The notes under the pieces were generated by a model. That model saw only the letters and a program-made list of their open reading frames with translations, searched no databases and was not told the origin of the DNA. Source: Caldalkalibacillus mannanilyticus JCM 10596 (lineage in GTDB: Bacteria; Bacillota; Bacilli; Caldalkalibacillales; JCM-10596). From it: a stretch of DNA of 64,000 nt. The translations under genes and the position numbers were made by a program. Of the stretch, positions 9,428-18,184 are shown in pieces (position 1 is the stretch's first letter; each line of letters begins with the position of its first letter). The DNA is taken from contig NZ_BAMO01000014.1 of assembly GCF_000615945.1 (NCBI RefSeq), positions 1 through 64,000 on the forward strand. Reading direction: 5' to 3'.

Positions 9428-9541
9428 GATAAGGGAATAGAAGGGTTTATTTATCGTTCGTACCGATTTGATCACCGTAATCAAGAAGGAAATCTAGGAT
9501 TTGTTTCCTTGATCGTTGATGCTATAAAGCCGATGGAATAA
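9428..9541 (+). other. protein-like open stretch without a start, possible gene remnant
   Basis: Between two genes, 37 codons read as plausible protein (EGFIYRSYRFDHRNQEG, then GFVSLIVDAIKPME) to a TAA at 9539-9541. There is no ATG/GTG/TTG with a ribosome site. It could be the end of a decayed gene or chance. Confidence 0.25.
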
Positions 9542-9558
9542 TCATAATGGAGGTTCTG

Positions 9559-10359
9559 ATGGAAGAGATCCAAAAAAAAGCGAAAATACTAGCGAGTGAG
9601 GTGATTGTAGAAGCAGGACAAATAGCAAAGGAGCGTTTTGATCATTTCACCTCTTTGGAAGAGAAAGGGGATTTTGGAGATGTGGTCACAGAAGTTGATC
9701 ACTTAGCAGAAGAAGTAATTTTACGGGAAATCCAACGTGTGTTTCCTGATCATCGTGTTCATAGTGAGGAAGCGGGAGATAATGGACAGGAAAGTGATTG
9801 GCTATGGCTCGTAGACCCATTAGACGGAACGAATAATTTTGCTATTGGCTTCCCTGTGTTTTCTTCTTCCATCACATTAATGTATAAACACGAACCTGTG
9901 CTTGGAGTCATTTATGAGCCGATGGTCGACCGTTTATTTGTGACAAGTAAGAATGGAGGGGCTTTCTGTAACGATAAAATAGTCACTATTAAGAAAAAAG
10001 AGAATCCTGAGCGCTTTACCATTGGGTGGATACAAGGACACATCGTTCAGAACGAAGAAAGAGCGGTACGACTTAGGCAGTACATAGATATTCATTGTAA
10101 AAGAATGATGAGACTTTGGGCACCAACTCTTCAGTGGTGTATGCTGGCTAAAGGGGATATTGACGGAATCATCCTGTATAACTCGGAGGGAGATGATTTA
10201 TATTCTGGATTACTAATGGTTAAAGAGGCTGGAGGGATTGTACTAGATTTTGAAGGACACCCATTTACCGGTATGAGTAAAGAGCCTTATCTCATTGCTT
10301 GTCATCCAGATCATCAGGATCATTTTTTGAATCTCGTACATAACGGATTGCGAGGATGA
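9559..10359 (+). CDS. inositol monophosphatase family protein
   Basis: A 266-residue Mg-dependent phosphatase of the IMPase/CysQ/FBPase clan. Metal ligands are in HSEEAG (about residues 71-76) and the signature WLVDPLDGTNNF (about 87-98); the C-terminal motif reads GDDLYSGLLMVKEAGG where the family usually has WD.AAG, so the second signature is atypical. ATG 9559 is chosen over 9547 because TGGAGG at 9548-9553 precedes it by 5 bases. The substrate (inositol phosphate, a sugar phosphate or PAP) cannot be told. It runs into the next acetyltransferase with almost no gap. Confidence 0.88.
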   Translation: MEEIQKKAKILASEVIVEAGQIAKERFDHFTSLEEKGDFGDVVTEVDHLAEEVILREIQRVFPDHRVHSEEAGDNGQESDWLWLVDPLDGTNNFAIGFPVFSSSITLMYKHEPVLGVIYEPMVDRLFVTSKNGGAFCNDKIVTIKKKENPERFTIGWIQGHIVQNEERAVRLRQYIDIHCKRMMRLWAPTLQWCMLAKGDIDGIILYNSEGDDLYSGLLMVKEAGGIVLDFEGHPFTGMSKEPYLIACHPDHQDHFLNLVHNGLRG

Positions 10360-10361
10360 AC

Positions 10362-10898
10362 ATGTATATAGAAACAGAGAGGTTATGTATTCGCCAGTTT
10401 GTAGAGGAAGATTGGAAAGATGTATTGCATTACACGTCAGATCCTATGGTAATGAAATACATCCCAGAAGGTGTGTTTTCTGTAGAAAATGCCAAGGAAT
10501 TTGTTCGGAAAAATAAGGGCGAACAATCGGAAAAATTCCCTGTGGTGGTAAGGGAAGAGAACATTCTGATCGGTCATATGGTTTTTCATAGGTATTTTGG
10601 TGAACATACCTATGAGATCGGTTGGGTATTTGATCAGAACCATCATAACAAAGGGTATGCTTCAGAAGCAGCAAAAGCAGTATTGCAATATGGATTTGAG
10701 GAGAAGAAACTACACAGAATCATAGCCACATGCCAGCCGGAAAATGTCCCATCCTATCGAGTCATGGAGAAGATAGGGATGAGAAGAGAAGGATTCTTTA
10801 AGAAGTGTATCCCGATGGGCAACGAATGGTGGGATGAGTATTATTATGCGATCTTAAAAGAAGAATGGGATGTACAAAAGGGGCTTCAAATTTCATGA
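10362..10898 (+). CDS. GNAT family N-acetyltransferase, RimJ/RimL type
   Basis: A 178-residue acetyltransferase that begins with the RimJ/RimL pattern MYIETERLCIRQF and carries HNKGYASEAAKAVLQYGF (acetyl-CoA loop) and the C-terminal NVPSYRVMEKIGMRREG signature. ATG 10362 is preferred because GAGG at 10352-10355 is 6 bases upstream; ATG 10356 overlaps the phosphatase stop but touches that site. Close coupling to the phosphatase suggests one transcript. Substrate unknown. Confidence 0.85.
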   Translation: MYIETERLCIRQFVEEDWKDVLHYTSDPMVMKYIPEGVFSVENAKEFVRKNKGEQSEKFPVVVREENILIGHMVFHRYFGEHTYEIGWVFDQNHHNKGYASEAAKAVLQYGFEEKKLHRIIATCQPENVPSYRVMEKIGMRREGFFKKCIPMGNEWWDEYYYAILKEEWDVQKGLQIS

Positions 10899-10938
10899 TT
10901 CAAGGCTTGAGTGATTTTTTACATATAAGGAGATGGCT

Positions 10939-11685
10939 ATGCATTCGAATCTAAGAGTCTTCGGCATATTTTTCATTCTTGTTATCTTAAGTTATTTACC
11001 ATTTTTATTTCGGTCAGCTATTAGTTTTGTTCTATTTGCTATCTTATTTTTTGCTGTGTTTCCTTTTCTGCTTAAGCTTTCGGGATTGCAGGGATTGAAA
11101 TCTATCGGGCTTCATTTACATACTAAATGGAGGGCTTTCTTACTTCTAGGGGTAGGGATTGGAGTACTTTTTAATACATTGGTCTATATGGTTATTAGGT
11201 CAATACATGAGGTTGAAATGACCCTGCCTACAATACAAGACATGATTCTTATTATCTTATTTGCTATGGCTACTGCGGGTTTTTCAGCATTTTCAGAAGA
11301 AATGATTTTCAGAGGGTATCTTATTAAACACTTATCCTCTAGAATTCCAATCTACTTGGTTACAGGTGTTGTAATTACTATGTTTACCTTATATCATCTT
11401 CCCCAATGGGGTTTACCGACTCCTTATTGGATAAGGTATGCGGTTATGGCGTTGGTCTTTACCATCCCATTAGTCATAACAAAATCACTTTGGCTTAGTG
11501 TTGGGCTTCATTGGGGAGGAAATATGGCATTCTACCTCTTATTAAGTGAACATGGTTTTCTATCTGTGGAAAAATCAATGCAAATGGTTGAAAGTATTGG
11601 TTGGGTTTCTGCATGTGCTGGATTCATCCTATTAATTGTGATGTATCCAGTATCCAAATGGATGGGAGGTAGAAGAGATGTGTAA
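10939..11685 (+). CDS. CPBP family intramembrane metalloprotease
   Basis: A 248-residue polytopic membrane protein with about seven helices. The CPBP (Abi/CAAX protease) motifs are present: EEMIFRGYL (Glu-Glu plus Arg), a following H-L-P in YHLPQW, and LHWGGN near the end. Members cleave in or near the membrane, and many Gram-positive copies are linked to bacteriocin immunity; which role applies here is unknown. The start at 10939 has AAGGAG at 10927-10932; its 3' end overlaps the next acetyltransferase by 8 bases. Confidence 0.87.
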   Translation: MHSNLRVFGIFFILVILSYLPFLFRSAISFVLFAILFFAVFPFLLKLSGLQGLKSIGLHLHTKWRAFLLLGVGIGVLFNTLVYMVIRSIHEVEMTLPTIQDMILIILFAMATAGFSAFSEEMIFRGYLIKHLSSRIPIYLVTGVVITMFTLYHLPQWGLPTPYWIRYAVMALVFTIPLVITKSLWLSVGLHWGGNMAFYLLLSEHGFLSVEKSMQMVESIGWVSACAGFILLIVMYPVSKWMGGRRDV

Positions 11686-12211
11686 TGATGTAAAGAGTAT
11701 AGGGGGATTCCGAGTGATCATAAGAGAAATCAGAGAAGAAGATGCAGAAAACTATCTTGAATTTAATAATAGATTACTAGCAGAAACCGATTTCTTGTTA
11801 TATGAATCAGGTGAAAGATCCATGAGTGTAGAAGAACAAAAAGAAAGGATTAACCGCCTCTTATCGAGTGAGCGTTCAATGATTTTAATTGCTGAGGATA
11901 ATGACAATATCATTGGTCATATTGGAGCGATCGGGGGTACAGCAAGACGAAATAGGCATTCTCTCTACATTATTGTTGGAATACGAAAACAGTATCACGG
12001 CAGGGGAGTGGGCACAAGACTATTTGAAGAATTAGAGAATTGGGCAAAAGAAAAGGATTTTCACCGCTTAGAATTAACAGTAATGGCTCATAATGAAGCA
12101 GCAATCTCCTTGTACAGGAAGAGGGGATTTGAAGTAGAAGGAACGAAGAAGCATTCCTTGCTGGTCAAGGGAACATATATAGATGAACTCTATATGTCCA
12201 AACTAATCTAG
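11678..12211 (+). CDS. GNAT family N-acetyltransferase
   Basis: A 177-residue acetyltransferase with VIIREIREEDAENYLEF at the start, IVGIRKQYHGRGVGTRLFEEL containing the RxxGxG acetyl-CoA loop, and the LTVMAHNEAAISLYRKRGF signature. The order of these elements is like RimI/PseH-type enzymes. It overlaps the CPBP protease gene by 8 bases, and the GGAGGT used for its ATG lies inside that gene, so translation is likely coupled. Confidence 0.87.
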   Translation: MCNDVKSIGGFRVIIREIREEDAENYLEFNNRLLAETDFLLYESGERSMSVEEQKERINRLLSSERSMILIAEDNDNIIGHIGAIGGTARRNRHSLYIIVGIRKQYHGRGVGTRLFEELENWAKEKDFHRLELTVMAHNEAAISLYRKRGFEVEGTKKHSLLVKGTYIDELYMSKLI

Positions 12212-12261
12212 TACATATAACTTTTTAGGAGCATCAGCATTAGAAAGGAGGCTCTGAGAAA

Positions 12262-12774
12262 ATGGAAAAAGTGCTGGTTTTAGGATGTTCAGGCTCAGGA
12301 AAGTCAACATTCTCGCAACAATTGGGAGAGCTGACAGGGCTGCCTGTGGTTCATTTGGATTCATTATTTTGGAAGCCGGGCTGGGTTTCTTCTGATGAGT
12401 CAGAGTGGAATGAAACGATTGAGCAGCTACTTAAGAAGGATCGCTATATCTTGGATGGGAATTATTCAAGGACACTTGAAGAACGTTTAAAGGAAGCAGA
12501 TAGCGTGTTTTATTTTGATTTTCCTAGATACCTCTGTTTCTATCGTGCAATAAAGAGAAGAGTTCAAAATCATGGGGTAACAAGACCAGATATGAGAGAA
12601 GGATGTATAGAGAAAATAGATGTAGAGTTTTTATTGTGGATTTGGAATTTCAATAAAAGAAATCGCCCTACAATTATGAAGTGCTTGGAAGAGGTGCGTT
12701 CAGTTAAGCAAGTTGTCATTTTTACCTCACCAAAGGATGTAAGCAAGTATATTCAAACACTAGTACATAAGTAG
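12262..12774 (+). CDS. P-loop NTPase, FlaR/topology-modulation-like
   Basis: A 170-residue adenylate-kinase-like P-loop protein: Walker A GCSGSGKST at residues 8-16, HLDSLFWKPGW, LDGNYSRTLEERL and FDFPRYLCFYRAIKRR. This set is typical of proteins labelled 'DNA topology modulation protein FlaR', whose real substrate is unsettled; a small-molecule kinase role is likely from the fold. AGAAAGGAGG precedes the start. It is flanked by acetyltransferase genes on the same strand. Confidence 0.83.
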   Translation: MEKVLVLGCSGSGKSTFSQQLGELTGLPVVHLDSLFWKPGWVSSDESEWNETIEQLLKKDRYILDGNYSRTLEERLKEADSVFYFDFPRYLCFYRAIKRRVQNHGVTRPDMREGCIEKIDVEFLLWIWNFNKRNRPTIMKCLEEVRSVKQVVIFTSPKDVSKYIQTLVHK

Positions 12775-12820
12775 ATGAAAGAGTGTCATCATATTTGTTT
12801 ATGAAAGGAGTTATTTACAT

Positions 12821-13336
12821 ATGGAATTGAATGTGACGTTTGAAACAGAACGCTTATTCTTCCGTCAATACTCGATGGCGGATCTTCCTTTTTTACTTAC
12901 CATGACAAGAGATCCAGATGTAATGAAATTTATTGGGGAAGGGCGAGCTTTGAGTGAAAAAGAAACAGTAGAAGGTTTGGGACGATTTATTAAATCTTAT
13001 GAGGATAAAGAACATACAGGCTTGCTGGTTGCTATAGAAAAGGAATCCCGAAGCCCTATTGGTCATGCAGGGTTAATAAAGCAAATGATTGAAGGGAAAC
13101 AAGAAATTGAGATTGGCTACTGGTTGGCTAAAGAATATTGGGGCAAGGGATATGCCACAGAGGCAGCTGTGGGGTGCAAAGAATATGGATTGTCGAATTT
13201 GGGAAAGAAAAGGCTCGTATCCATTATTCAATTGGAAAATCATCCATCCATGAATGTTGCCCGTAAGAATGGGATGCAATTTGAAAGAACAGTGTCATTT
13301 AGGGAGAAAGAAGTTGCCCTATATTCCATAGGCTAG
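12821..13336 (+). CDS. GNAT family N-acetyltransferase, RimJ/RimL type
   Basis: A 171-residue acetyltransferase beginning FETERLFFRQYSMADLPFLL, with EIGYWLAKEYWGKGYATEAA as the acetyl-CoA-binding segment and NHPSMNVARKNGM near the end. The first 20 residues and the GYWL...WGKGYATEA segment are diagnostic for the RimJ/RimL (Acetyltransf_3) group. Protein N-terminus or small amine acetylation are both possible. It is preceded by GAAAGGAG. Confidence 0.86.
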   Translation: MELNVTFETERLFFRQYSMADLPFLLTMTRDPDVMKFIGEGRALSEKETVEGLGRFIKSYEDKEHTGLLVAIEKESRSPIGHAGLIKQMIEGKQEIEIGYWLAKEYWGKGYATEAAVGCKEYGLSNLGKKRLVSIIQLENHPSMNVARKNGMQFERTVSFREKEVALYSIG

Positions 13337-13406
13337 ATAAAAACTAAACAAACCAACATACATATACGCAATCAGAGAAAAATTATTTCTAAAAAGGAGT
13401 TGCTAT

Positions 13407-13826
13407 ATGGAATTGCAGGGAATTAATCATTTATGTTTTTCAGTATCTAATTTAAACCAATCAATTGAATTCTATGAGCAAGTATTTGGAGCTAAGATCA
13501 TAGTGAAGGGAAAGAAGCTAGCTTACTTTGACTTAGCAGGCTATTGGGTTGCTTTGAATGAGGAAATCGATATTCCTAGACATGAGATTCATCAGTCATA
13601 TACACATATTGCATTTTCCATAACAGATGCTCATTTCGATCAGGCTGTAGAGAAATTGAAGAAACAAAAGGTGAACATCTTACCAGGCAGAGAAAGAGAT
13701 GAGCGTGATTGCCGTTCTATTTACTTCACTGATCCTGATGGACATAAATTTGAGTTTCATACAGGTGGATTACAGGATCGCTTAGACTATTACCGAGCTG
13801 AGAAAGGACATATGACCTTCTACTAA
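13407..13826 (+). CDS. fosB: metallothiol transferase FosB (fosfomycin resistance)
   Basis: A 139-residue glyoxalase-fold (VOC) enzyme which in Bacillus relatives opens the fosfomycin epoxide with bacillithiol. Diagnostic features are [12 protein letters not shown] with metal ligand His8, YTHIAFSI with the second His, [14 protein letters not shown] with the third ligand Glu, and [16 protein letters not shown] at the C-terminus, all close to chromosomal FosB of Bacillus. The length is that of the family. An AAAAGGAG site precedes it and it stands alone between short gaps. Its presence implies that the host makes bacillithiol. Confidence 0.93.
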   Translation: MELQGINHLCFSVSNLNQSIEFYEQVFGAKIIVKGKKLAYFDLAGYWVALNEEIDIPRHEIHQSYTHIAFSITDAHFDQAVEKLKKQKVNILPGRERDERDCRSIYFTDPDGHKFEFHTGGLQDRLDYYRAEKGHMTFY

Positions 13827-13861
13827 ATACTTGAGAGAAAATAGGGAGGGGTACGTTACAG

Positions 13862-14212
13862 ATGGAAGTCAATCCTCAGAAATCAACAGATATAGAAATT
13901 ATTACGAAGAAAAACATAGAGCTAAGAACCTTGTTAAATTGGATGGGAATCGTCATTTTTCTGGGATGCTTAGTAACCATATGGACGATGCCTCTATCTC
14001 TCAATCGTGCCTTGGAAATCACTCAAAATGAGGAAATTATCATGAGTCCAAAGAAAATAAAGGAGCTATTGCTATTTGTTTTTGGCTCAGCTATCGTTTA
14101 TTTTTTTCTTGTAAACTTTTACTTTGTGGGACGAATATGGAGAAAGATATTTTTTGTGAGCCTGATTCTTTTTATTATTTTTAGCTTATGTATGGTGGTT
14201 TCTCTGTATTAA
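13862..14212 (+). CDS. three-helix membrane protein of unknown function
   Basis: 116 residues with hydrophobic segments at about 25-45, 68-85 and 93-114 and a charged N-terminus. GGGAGGGG precedes the ATG by 11 bases. There are no recognisable motifs. It follows fosB by 35 bases on the same strand, but nothing ties it to fosfomycin. Confidence 0.6.
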   Translation: MEVNPQKSTDIEIITKKNIELRTLLNWMGIVIFLGCLVTIWTMPLSLNRALEITQNEEIIMSPKKIKELLLFVFGSAIVYFFLVNFYFVGRIWRKIFFVSLILFIIFSLCMVVSLY

Positions 14213-14322
14213 AAAGAAGTAATACATTTGATTGTAAGAGAATAAAGGTTTTTGTATTATTGTGAATTCATATGGTACATTGGATAGAAGGGTATCACTA
14301 TCTGCAATGGAGGAATAACTAA

Positions 14323-14994
14323 ATGAATTCACAAAGAAGCATCATTGATAAATTGAGCTTAAATAAATATCCAGCTAAACTTATTCTTAACAAACCGGCA
14401 GATATCGTAGATTTCGATGAATTAGAATACGATTCCGTAATAAAGCAGGAAAAATATGATTTGGTTTTTATCTTCGTATTTAGTCTTGAGGAGTTTAATC
14501 GATCTCTACAGATGGTGATTAATAACCAATTAATCTCCGAAACGGGCTACTTGTATTTTGCCTATCCTAAAAAAAATAACCCTCAATATGATGAGTTTAT
14601 AGATCGTGATGTCCTTTATAACCAAATTCCAGTAGATGAGCAAGGTTACGTGCCAAATAGCCAGTTAAAGTTCTCCAGAATGGTGAGTTTAAATGAAGTC
14701 TTTACCACAGTAGGACTAAAATCTGAAAAAAAGAAAAAGACAACCAGTTCAAAAGCAAGCCAATGTGTAGATGATTATATCCATTATATTGAGGATATTA
14801 AGCAGTTTTTTAAAGCAAAACAAGATACTTTAGATCGCTACGAACAGTTAACCTTTGGATACCAAAAAGATTGGGCGAGATATGTCTTTAGTGCCAAGAA
14901 AAAAGAAACGCAAGACAAAAGACTGCTGGAAATGGAAAAAATTCTGGCAGAAGGGTATAAGTCTATAGATTTGTATAGAAGAAAACAGAAATAA
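14323..14994 (+). CDS. YdeI-like protein (DUF1905/OmdA-type C-terminus)
   Basis: A 223-residue soluble protein. The N-terminal half (residues 1-130) has a mixed alpha/beta pattern with LYFAYPKKNNPQYDEFIDRD, seen in small DUF3052-like proteins. The C-terminal segment LTFGYQKDWARYVFSAKKKETQDKR matches the bacteriocin-protection YdeI/OmpD-associated tail. The function of that tail is not established. A terminator follows directly. Confidence 0.65.
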   Translation: MNSQRSIIDKLSLNKYPAKLILNKPADIVDFDELEYDSVIKQEKYDLVFIFVFSLEEFNRSLQMVINNQLISETGYLYFAYPKKNNPQYDEFIDRDVLYNQIPVDEQGYVPNSQLKFSRMVSLNEVFTTVGLKSEKKKKTTSSKASQCVDDYIHYIEDIKQFFKAKQDTLDRYEQLTFGYQKDWARYVFSAKKKETQDKRLLEMEKILAEGYKSIDLYRRKQK

Positions 14995-15011
14995 AATCCT
15001 CTTTTACATCT

Positions 15012-15059
15012 AAAAAATGTAACGACATGAATCCTTTAGCATGTTTGTTACATTTTTTT
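15012..15059 (+). terminator. rho-independent terminator after the YdeI-like gene
   Basis: AAAAAATGTAAC pairs with GTTACATTTTTT around a 23-base loop that has its own ACATG/CATGT pairing; a T run follows. It could also serve the convergent MFS gene. Confidence 0.85.
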
Positions 15060-15114
15060 GTGATGACTAGTCAGGATATTTCTTATTCCAACGGTGGAAG
15101 CTGAAAACTGATGA

Positions 15115-16251
15115 TTACGAGCTTACTGGAAGGGTCTTTCTTCTATGAATCAAGTAGGCTAAGAACAAAAGACTCGCAGAGCCGATAAGAAACCCTTGAT
15201 CAGGAGTTACATTTAATGCCCCTACTGTGAGAGGCCCCACGACAACACCTAGAGAAAAGAAGGCATAGAATAAGCCAAAGGCTCTTCCACGTTCTTCTGT
15301 GGTTGTTTCATCAACGACAAGTGAATTCATCGCAGGAAATAAAATAGCAAAACCAGCGCCATATAGAGTCATCGCCCCTAGTAAAAAGGGAAGACGTTGA
15401 ACCTGACTTAATAGCAATAGAGCAGAGCTAATCATCAAGATCCCATAGACCATCGGTTTAATTCTTCCCAATCGATCTGAGAGTTGATTTGTAGGCAGCA
15501 AAAAGAAAACAATGGCTGCTAACCCATAGGTACTCATCAGCATCCCAGTTGAATCACTTCCCATGCCTAATTCCTTAACTTTAAGAGGAAGCGCTAAGGT
15601 CAGGATTCCGACGGAGAACATCAGCGAAAATGAACCTAAGTACGCCTTATTCAATAAACTATGTTCTTTTGGTTTAGGAAAGTAGCCTTTGATCTCTCCA
15701 GTATTACGTTTTTTATAATTTTCTGGCAAGAAAACAATGACCAGTAGAACAGTAAGAAATACAATAGCAGCAATACTGAAAAATACCCAGTTTAGTCCGA
15801 ATTTCTGTGACATGATCCCAGCATAGGCAGGTCCAATAATGGCGGCAATTCCGATCGCTGCTCCAGAGTAAGCCATGGATTTACCTTGTGAACGATCTTT
15901 GATTTGATCACTGAAGTAGGTGAAGACAGCTGGTACCAGTAGTCCACCGCCCACTCCGTGCAAGAGTCGAACTAAAACAAGCTGGGTAGCTGTGTTGACG
16001 AAGGCATAGCACAGCATACTGCTCCCAGCAATCAACATCCCTAGTACAATGATTTTTTTTCTTCCTGTCTTATCAATCCATCGTCCTGCTACAATATTCC
16101 CTAGCATATTGCTAAAGGAGTAGATTCCTACGGCAAGACCAATCAGAAAGGAGCTTGCCCCTAATTCTTGAGCATAGGTAGAAATAATCGGAAGCTGTGA
16201 AAAATTATCGAAGAAGCTAATAATAATGACAAAATAAAGAAAGTAAGCCAC
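15115..16251 (-). CDS. MFS transporter (drug-efflux type)
   Basis: A 378-residue, 12-helix major facilitator. The inter-helix 2-3 signature GRWIDKTGRKKI and motif C-like VFTYFSDQIKDRSQGKSMAYSGAAIGIAAIIGPA mark a proton-driven exporter of the DHA1/YfcJ-like kind. The start is GTG at 16251 with AAAGGGG 8-9 bases upstream. It is the third gene of a leftward unit, TetR regulator then FAD monooxygenase then MFS, so it probably exports a compound that the oxygenase modifies. A terminator-like hairpin lies between it and the oxygenase. Confidence 0.88.
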   Translation of the reverse strand: MAYFLYFVIIISFFDNFSQLPIISTYAQELGASSFLIGLAVGIYSFSNMLGNIVAGRWIDKTGRKKIIVLGMLIAGSSMLCYAFVNTATQLVLVRLLHGVGGGLLVPAVFTYFSDQIKDRSQGKSMAYSGAAIGIAAIIGPAYAGIMSQKFGLNWVFFSIAAIVFLTVLLVIVFLPENYKKRNTGEIKGYFPKPKEHSLLNKAYLGSFSLMFSVGILTLALPLKVKELGMGSDSTGMLMSTYGLAAIVFFLLPTNQLSDRLGRIKPMVYGILMISSALLLLSQVQRLPFLLGAMTLYGAGFAILFPAMNSLVVDETTTEERGRAFGLFYAFFSLGVVVGPLTVGALNVTPDQGFLIGSASLLFLAYLIHRRKTLPVSS

Positions 16252-16337
16252 GTGAAGTACCCCTTTACTACTACTAAGATATGTATCATACGAAGATCAA
16301 TACCATCATACCATATCTTTTTTCCTGATAAGAACAA

Positions 16338-16362
16338 GAAACCCTCAGTTTGCACTGAGGGG
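16338..16362 (-). terminator. terminator hairpin after the monooxygenase gene
   Basis: On the minus strand CCCTCAGTGCAAACTGAGGG is followed by TTTCTTGTT. The 7-9 base stem would end or attenuate the transcript before the MFS gene. Confidence 0.65.
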
Positions 16363-16393
16363 ATAAGCGAGTTTCGTATTATTGACAAAGTTG

Positions 16394-17512
16394 TTAGAGG
16401 GATCTTGTCACTTTCGTGAGCAGTCTGTACTGTGTGTGTAGAAGCTGATCGCGAATAGAGCATAGAGGAACAGATTCAAGCTGAGCGACTTTGCCAAAAC
16501 TCCAAGACAAATTGACAATTTGAGTAGCTGGCTTCCTCCTTGCCTTTTGGTAGCTCTGTAGCGCCTGATCCAGATCGGAATGAGTATCTAAGGCTTTGGC
16601 AATTGCGTAACCATCTTCAATGGCTTGGCAAGCTCCTTGACCTAGATTGGGGGTTGTGGCATGAGCGGCATCTCCCAGAAGGGCTACTCTTCCCTTACTA
16701 TAGTTTTGAATAGGTTTTAGATCATAGATATCATGCTGCATGATAGCATTTTCGTTTGTAGCAAGGAGTAGTTCTTGGATAGGGGAGTGATAGTGTTCAA
16801 AATTCTGAAGAAGATCTGCTTTTGTCCATTGCACATAACGCTGATCCTTAGCCATGCTATTTTTGAGAGCATACCAATAATAGCGATTGTCTTCAATAGG
16901 AGCAATGCCAAACCTTCCATTTCGACCCCAAGTTTCTATAAAGGTCTTCTGCGTGTCGAATGTCAATGGTTGAGTGACACCACGCCAGCAAGTGTACCCA
17001 GCATAACGGATAGTAGACTTAGGAAAAATAGTTTGTCGCACGGTTGAGTAAATTCCGTCACAGGCGAGAAGGAGGTCACATTGATACTCTGTACCATCTT
17101 CAAATTTGATCTGAACAGACGTTTTGTTTTGAGTAATTTTTGCACAGCTTTTGTTAAATGAAACGAGGTTGTTTGGTAAGCGAGAACGTAGAATTTCAAA
17201 CAGCTTTGTCCGTGATAAGATAGCGAATGAGTGCCTATTCTTGTTTTTTTCAAAAGGCTTAATGGAAGCCAGAATAGTCCCTTTCCAGGACATTAAATAG
17301 CTATCAGTCGGGATGACACTGTGTGCTTGGATTTGTTCATATAATCCAAGCTCTTCAAAGACAAGAAGAGCATTGTTGCCTAAGACAATACCTGCTCCTA
17401 GTGGTCGATAATCGTCAGCTTTTTCAAAAAGCTGAATGGAGTAGCCTTTCTGAATAAGAGAAAGAGCGGCCGTTATTCCAGCAATACCCGCACCAATAAT
17501 TCCTATTTTCAT
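16394..17512 (-). CDS. FAD-dependent monooxygenase
   Basis: A 372-residue flavin monooxygenase of the PHBH/UbiH/TetX-like group that hydroxylates small aromatic or polycyclic substrates with NAD(P)H and O2. It shows the dinucleotide-binding GIIGAGIAGITAALSL at residues 4-19, the DG motif in LLLACDGIYSTVRQ, and the second FAD motif GDAAHATTPNLGQGACQAIED. ATG 17512 overlaps the TGA of the TetR gene (ATGA) and has GGAAGG in front, so the two are translationally coupled. Regulation by that TetR protein is likely. Confidence 0.9.
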   Translation of the reverse strand: MKIGIIGAGIAGITAALSLIQKGYSIQLFEKADDYRPLGAGIVLGNNALLVFEELGLYEQIQAHSVIPTDSYLMSWKGTILASIKPFEKNKNRHSFAILSRTKLFEILRSRLPNNLVSFNKSCAKITQNKTSVQIKFEDGTEYQCDLLLACDGIYSTVRQTIFPKSTIRYAGYTCWRGVTQPLTFDTQKTFIETWGRNGRFGIAPIEDNRYYWYALKNSMAKDQRYVQWTKADLLQNFEHYHSPIQELLLATNENAIMQHDIYDLKPIQNYSKGRVALLGDAAHATTPNLGQGACQAIEDGYAIAKALDTHSDLDQALQSYQKARRKPATQIVNLSWSFGKVAQLESVPLCSIRDQLLHTQYRLLTKVTRSL

Positions 17513-18086
17513 AGTCCTTCCCATAATAGATCAAGCTGCCTTTCAAAGTTTTTTTGTAAATCGTCCACAGATTGAGTGTCGTCGGAAAGCCAATGTAATA
17601 ACACATTAAAATAGATGCCTATAAGAGCAAATGCTTTTTCGTCGGCGGACCATGTATCTGATGAGGAGTCACTTTCTTCTTCAATGACCTCTTTTAGACG
17701 GAAGCGAAATTGCTTTATGAGATTCATTTCATAGGGATTAATAAGAAGCTCACGTGTGATTTCGGCAAAAGCCCCCTTTAATAACTCACGATGCTCGCGT
17801 ATCGGGTCCATAAATGTGAAAAAATAAGCTTCAGACGTGCTTGTAGATCTCCTTTTCCTTGACTGCTTACAATGCTATTCTCCAGTATTTCAAGCTGAGA
17901 TTCACCAAGGTAGAGCAGGATATGTTCTTTTTTGGGGAAATAGAGGTAAAAGGTACCTTTGGCAATGCCACATTCACGAGTAATTTCCGTAATCGTGACA
18001 TTTTCAATTCCTTTTTCTTTAAAAAGCTTTATGGATGTAGAAAAAATTTTTTCTTTCAGTTCTTTTTTTCTTTCCTCTTTAAGCAT
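17509..18086 (-). CDS. TetR/AcrR family transcriptional regulator (frameshifted)
   Basis: The frame from 18086 gives the N-terminal helix-turn-helix (TITEITRECGIAKGTFYLYF, about residues 26-45) and ends early at 17778. A second frame ending at 17509 gives the ligand-binding half. Adding one T (minus strand) to the six-base run at 17819-17824 joins them as LKLIFFTFMDPIREHREL and gives about 192 residues, the normal length. It controls, by position, the coupled monooxygenase and the MFS exporter. Confidence 0.85.
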
Positions 18087-18118
18087 ACGTTTCTTCCTTT
18101 CTTTCTCATAGTAATCAA

Positions 18119-18178
18119 GTAGACTTCCATTAGACGGAGTTTTTACTTCACTTGTCGGTCAGAACAGAACCGGATAAA
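18119..18178 (+). repeat. dispersed hairpin repeat, copy A
   Basis: Begins GTAGACTTCCATTAGACGGA and ends ...AGAACAGAACCGGATAAA. It shares its first 25 bases with copies at 20949-20974, 35726-35781 and 58396-58442 and its last part with the last two. Lies between the TetR start and the DUF3995 stop. Confidence 0.7.
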
Positions 18179-18184
18179 AATGGG

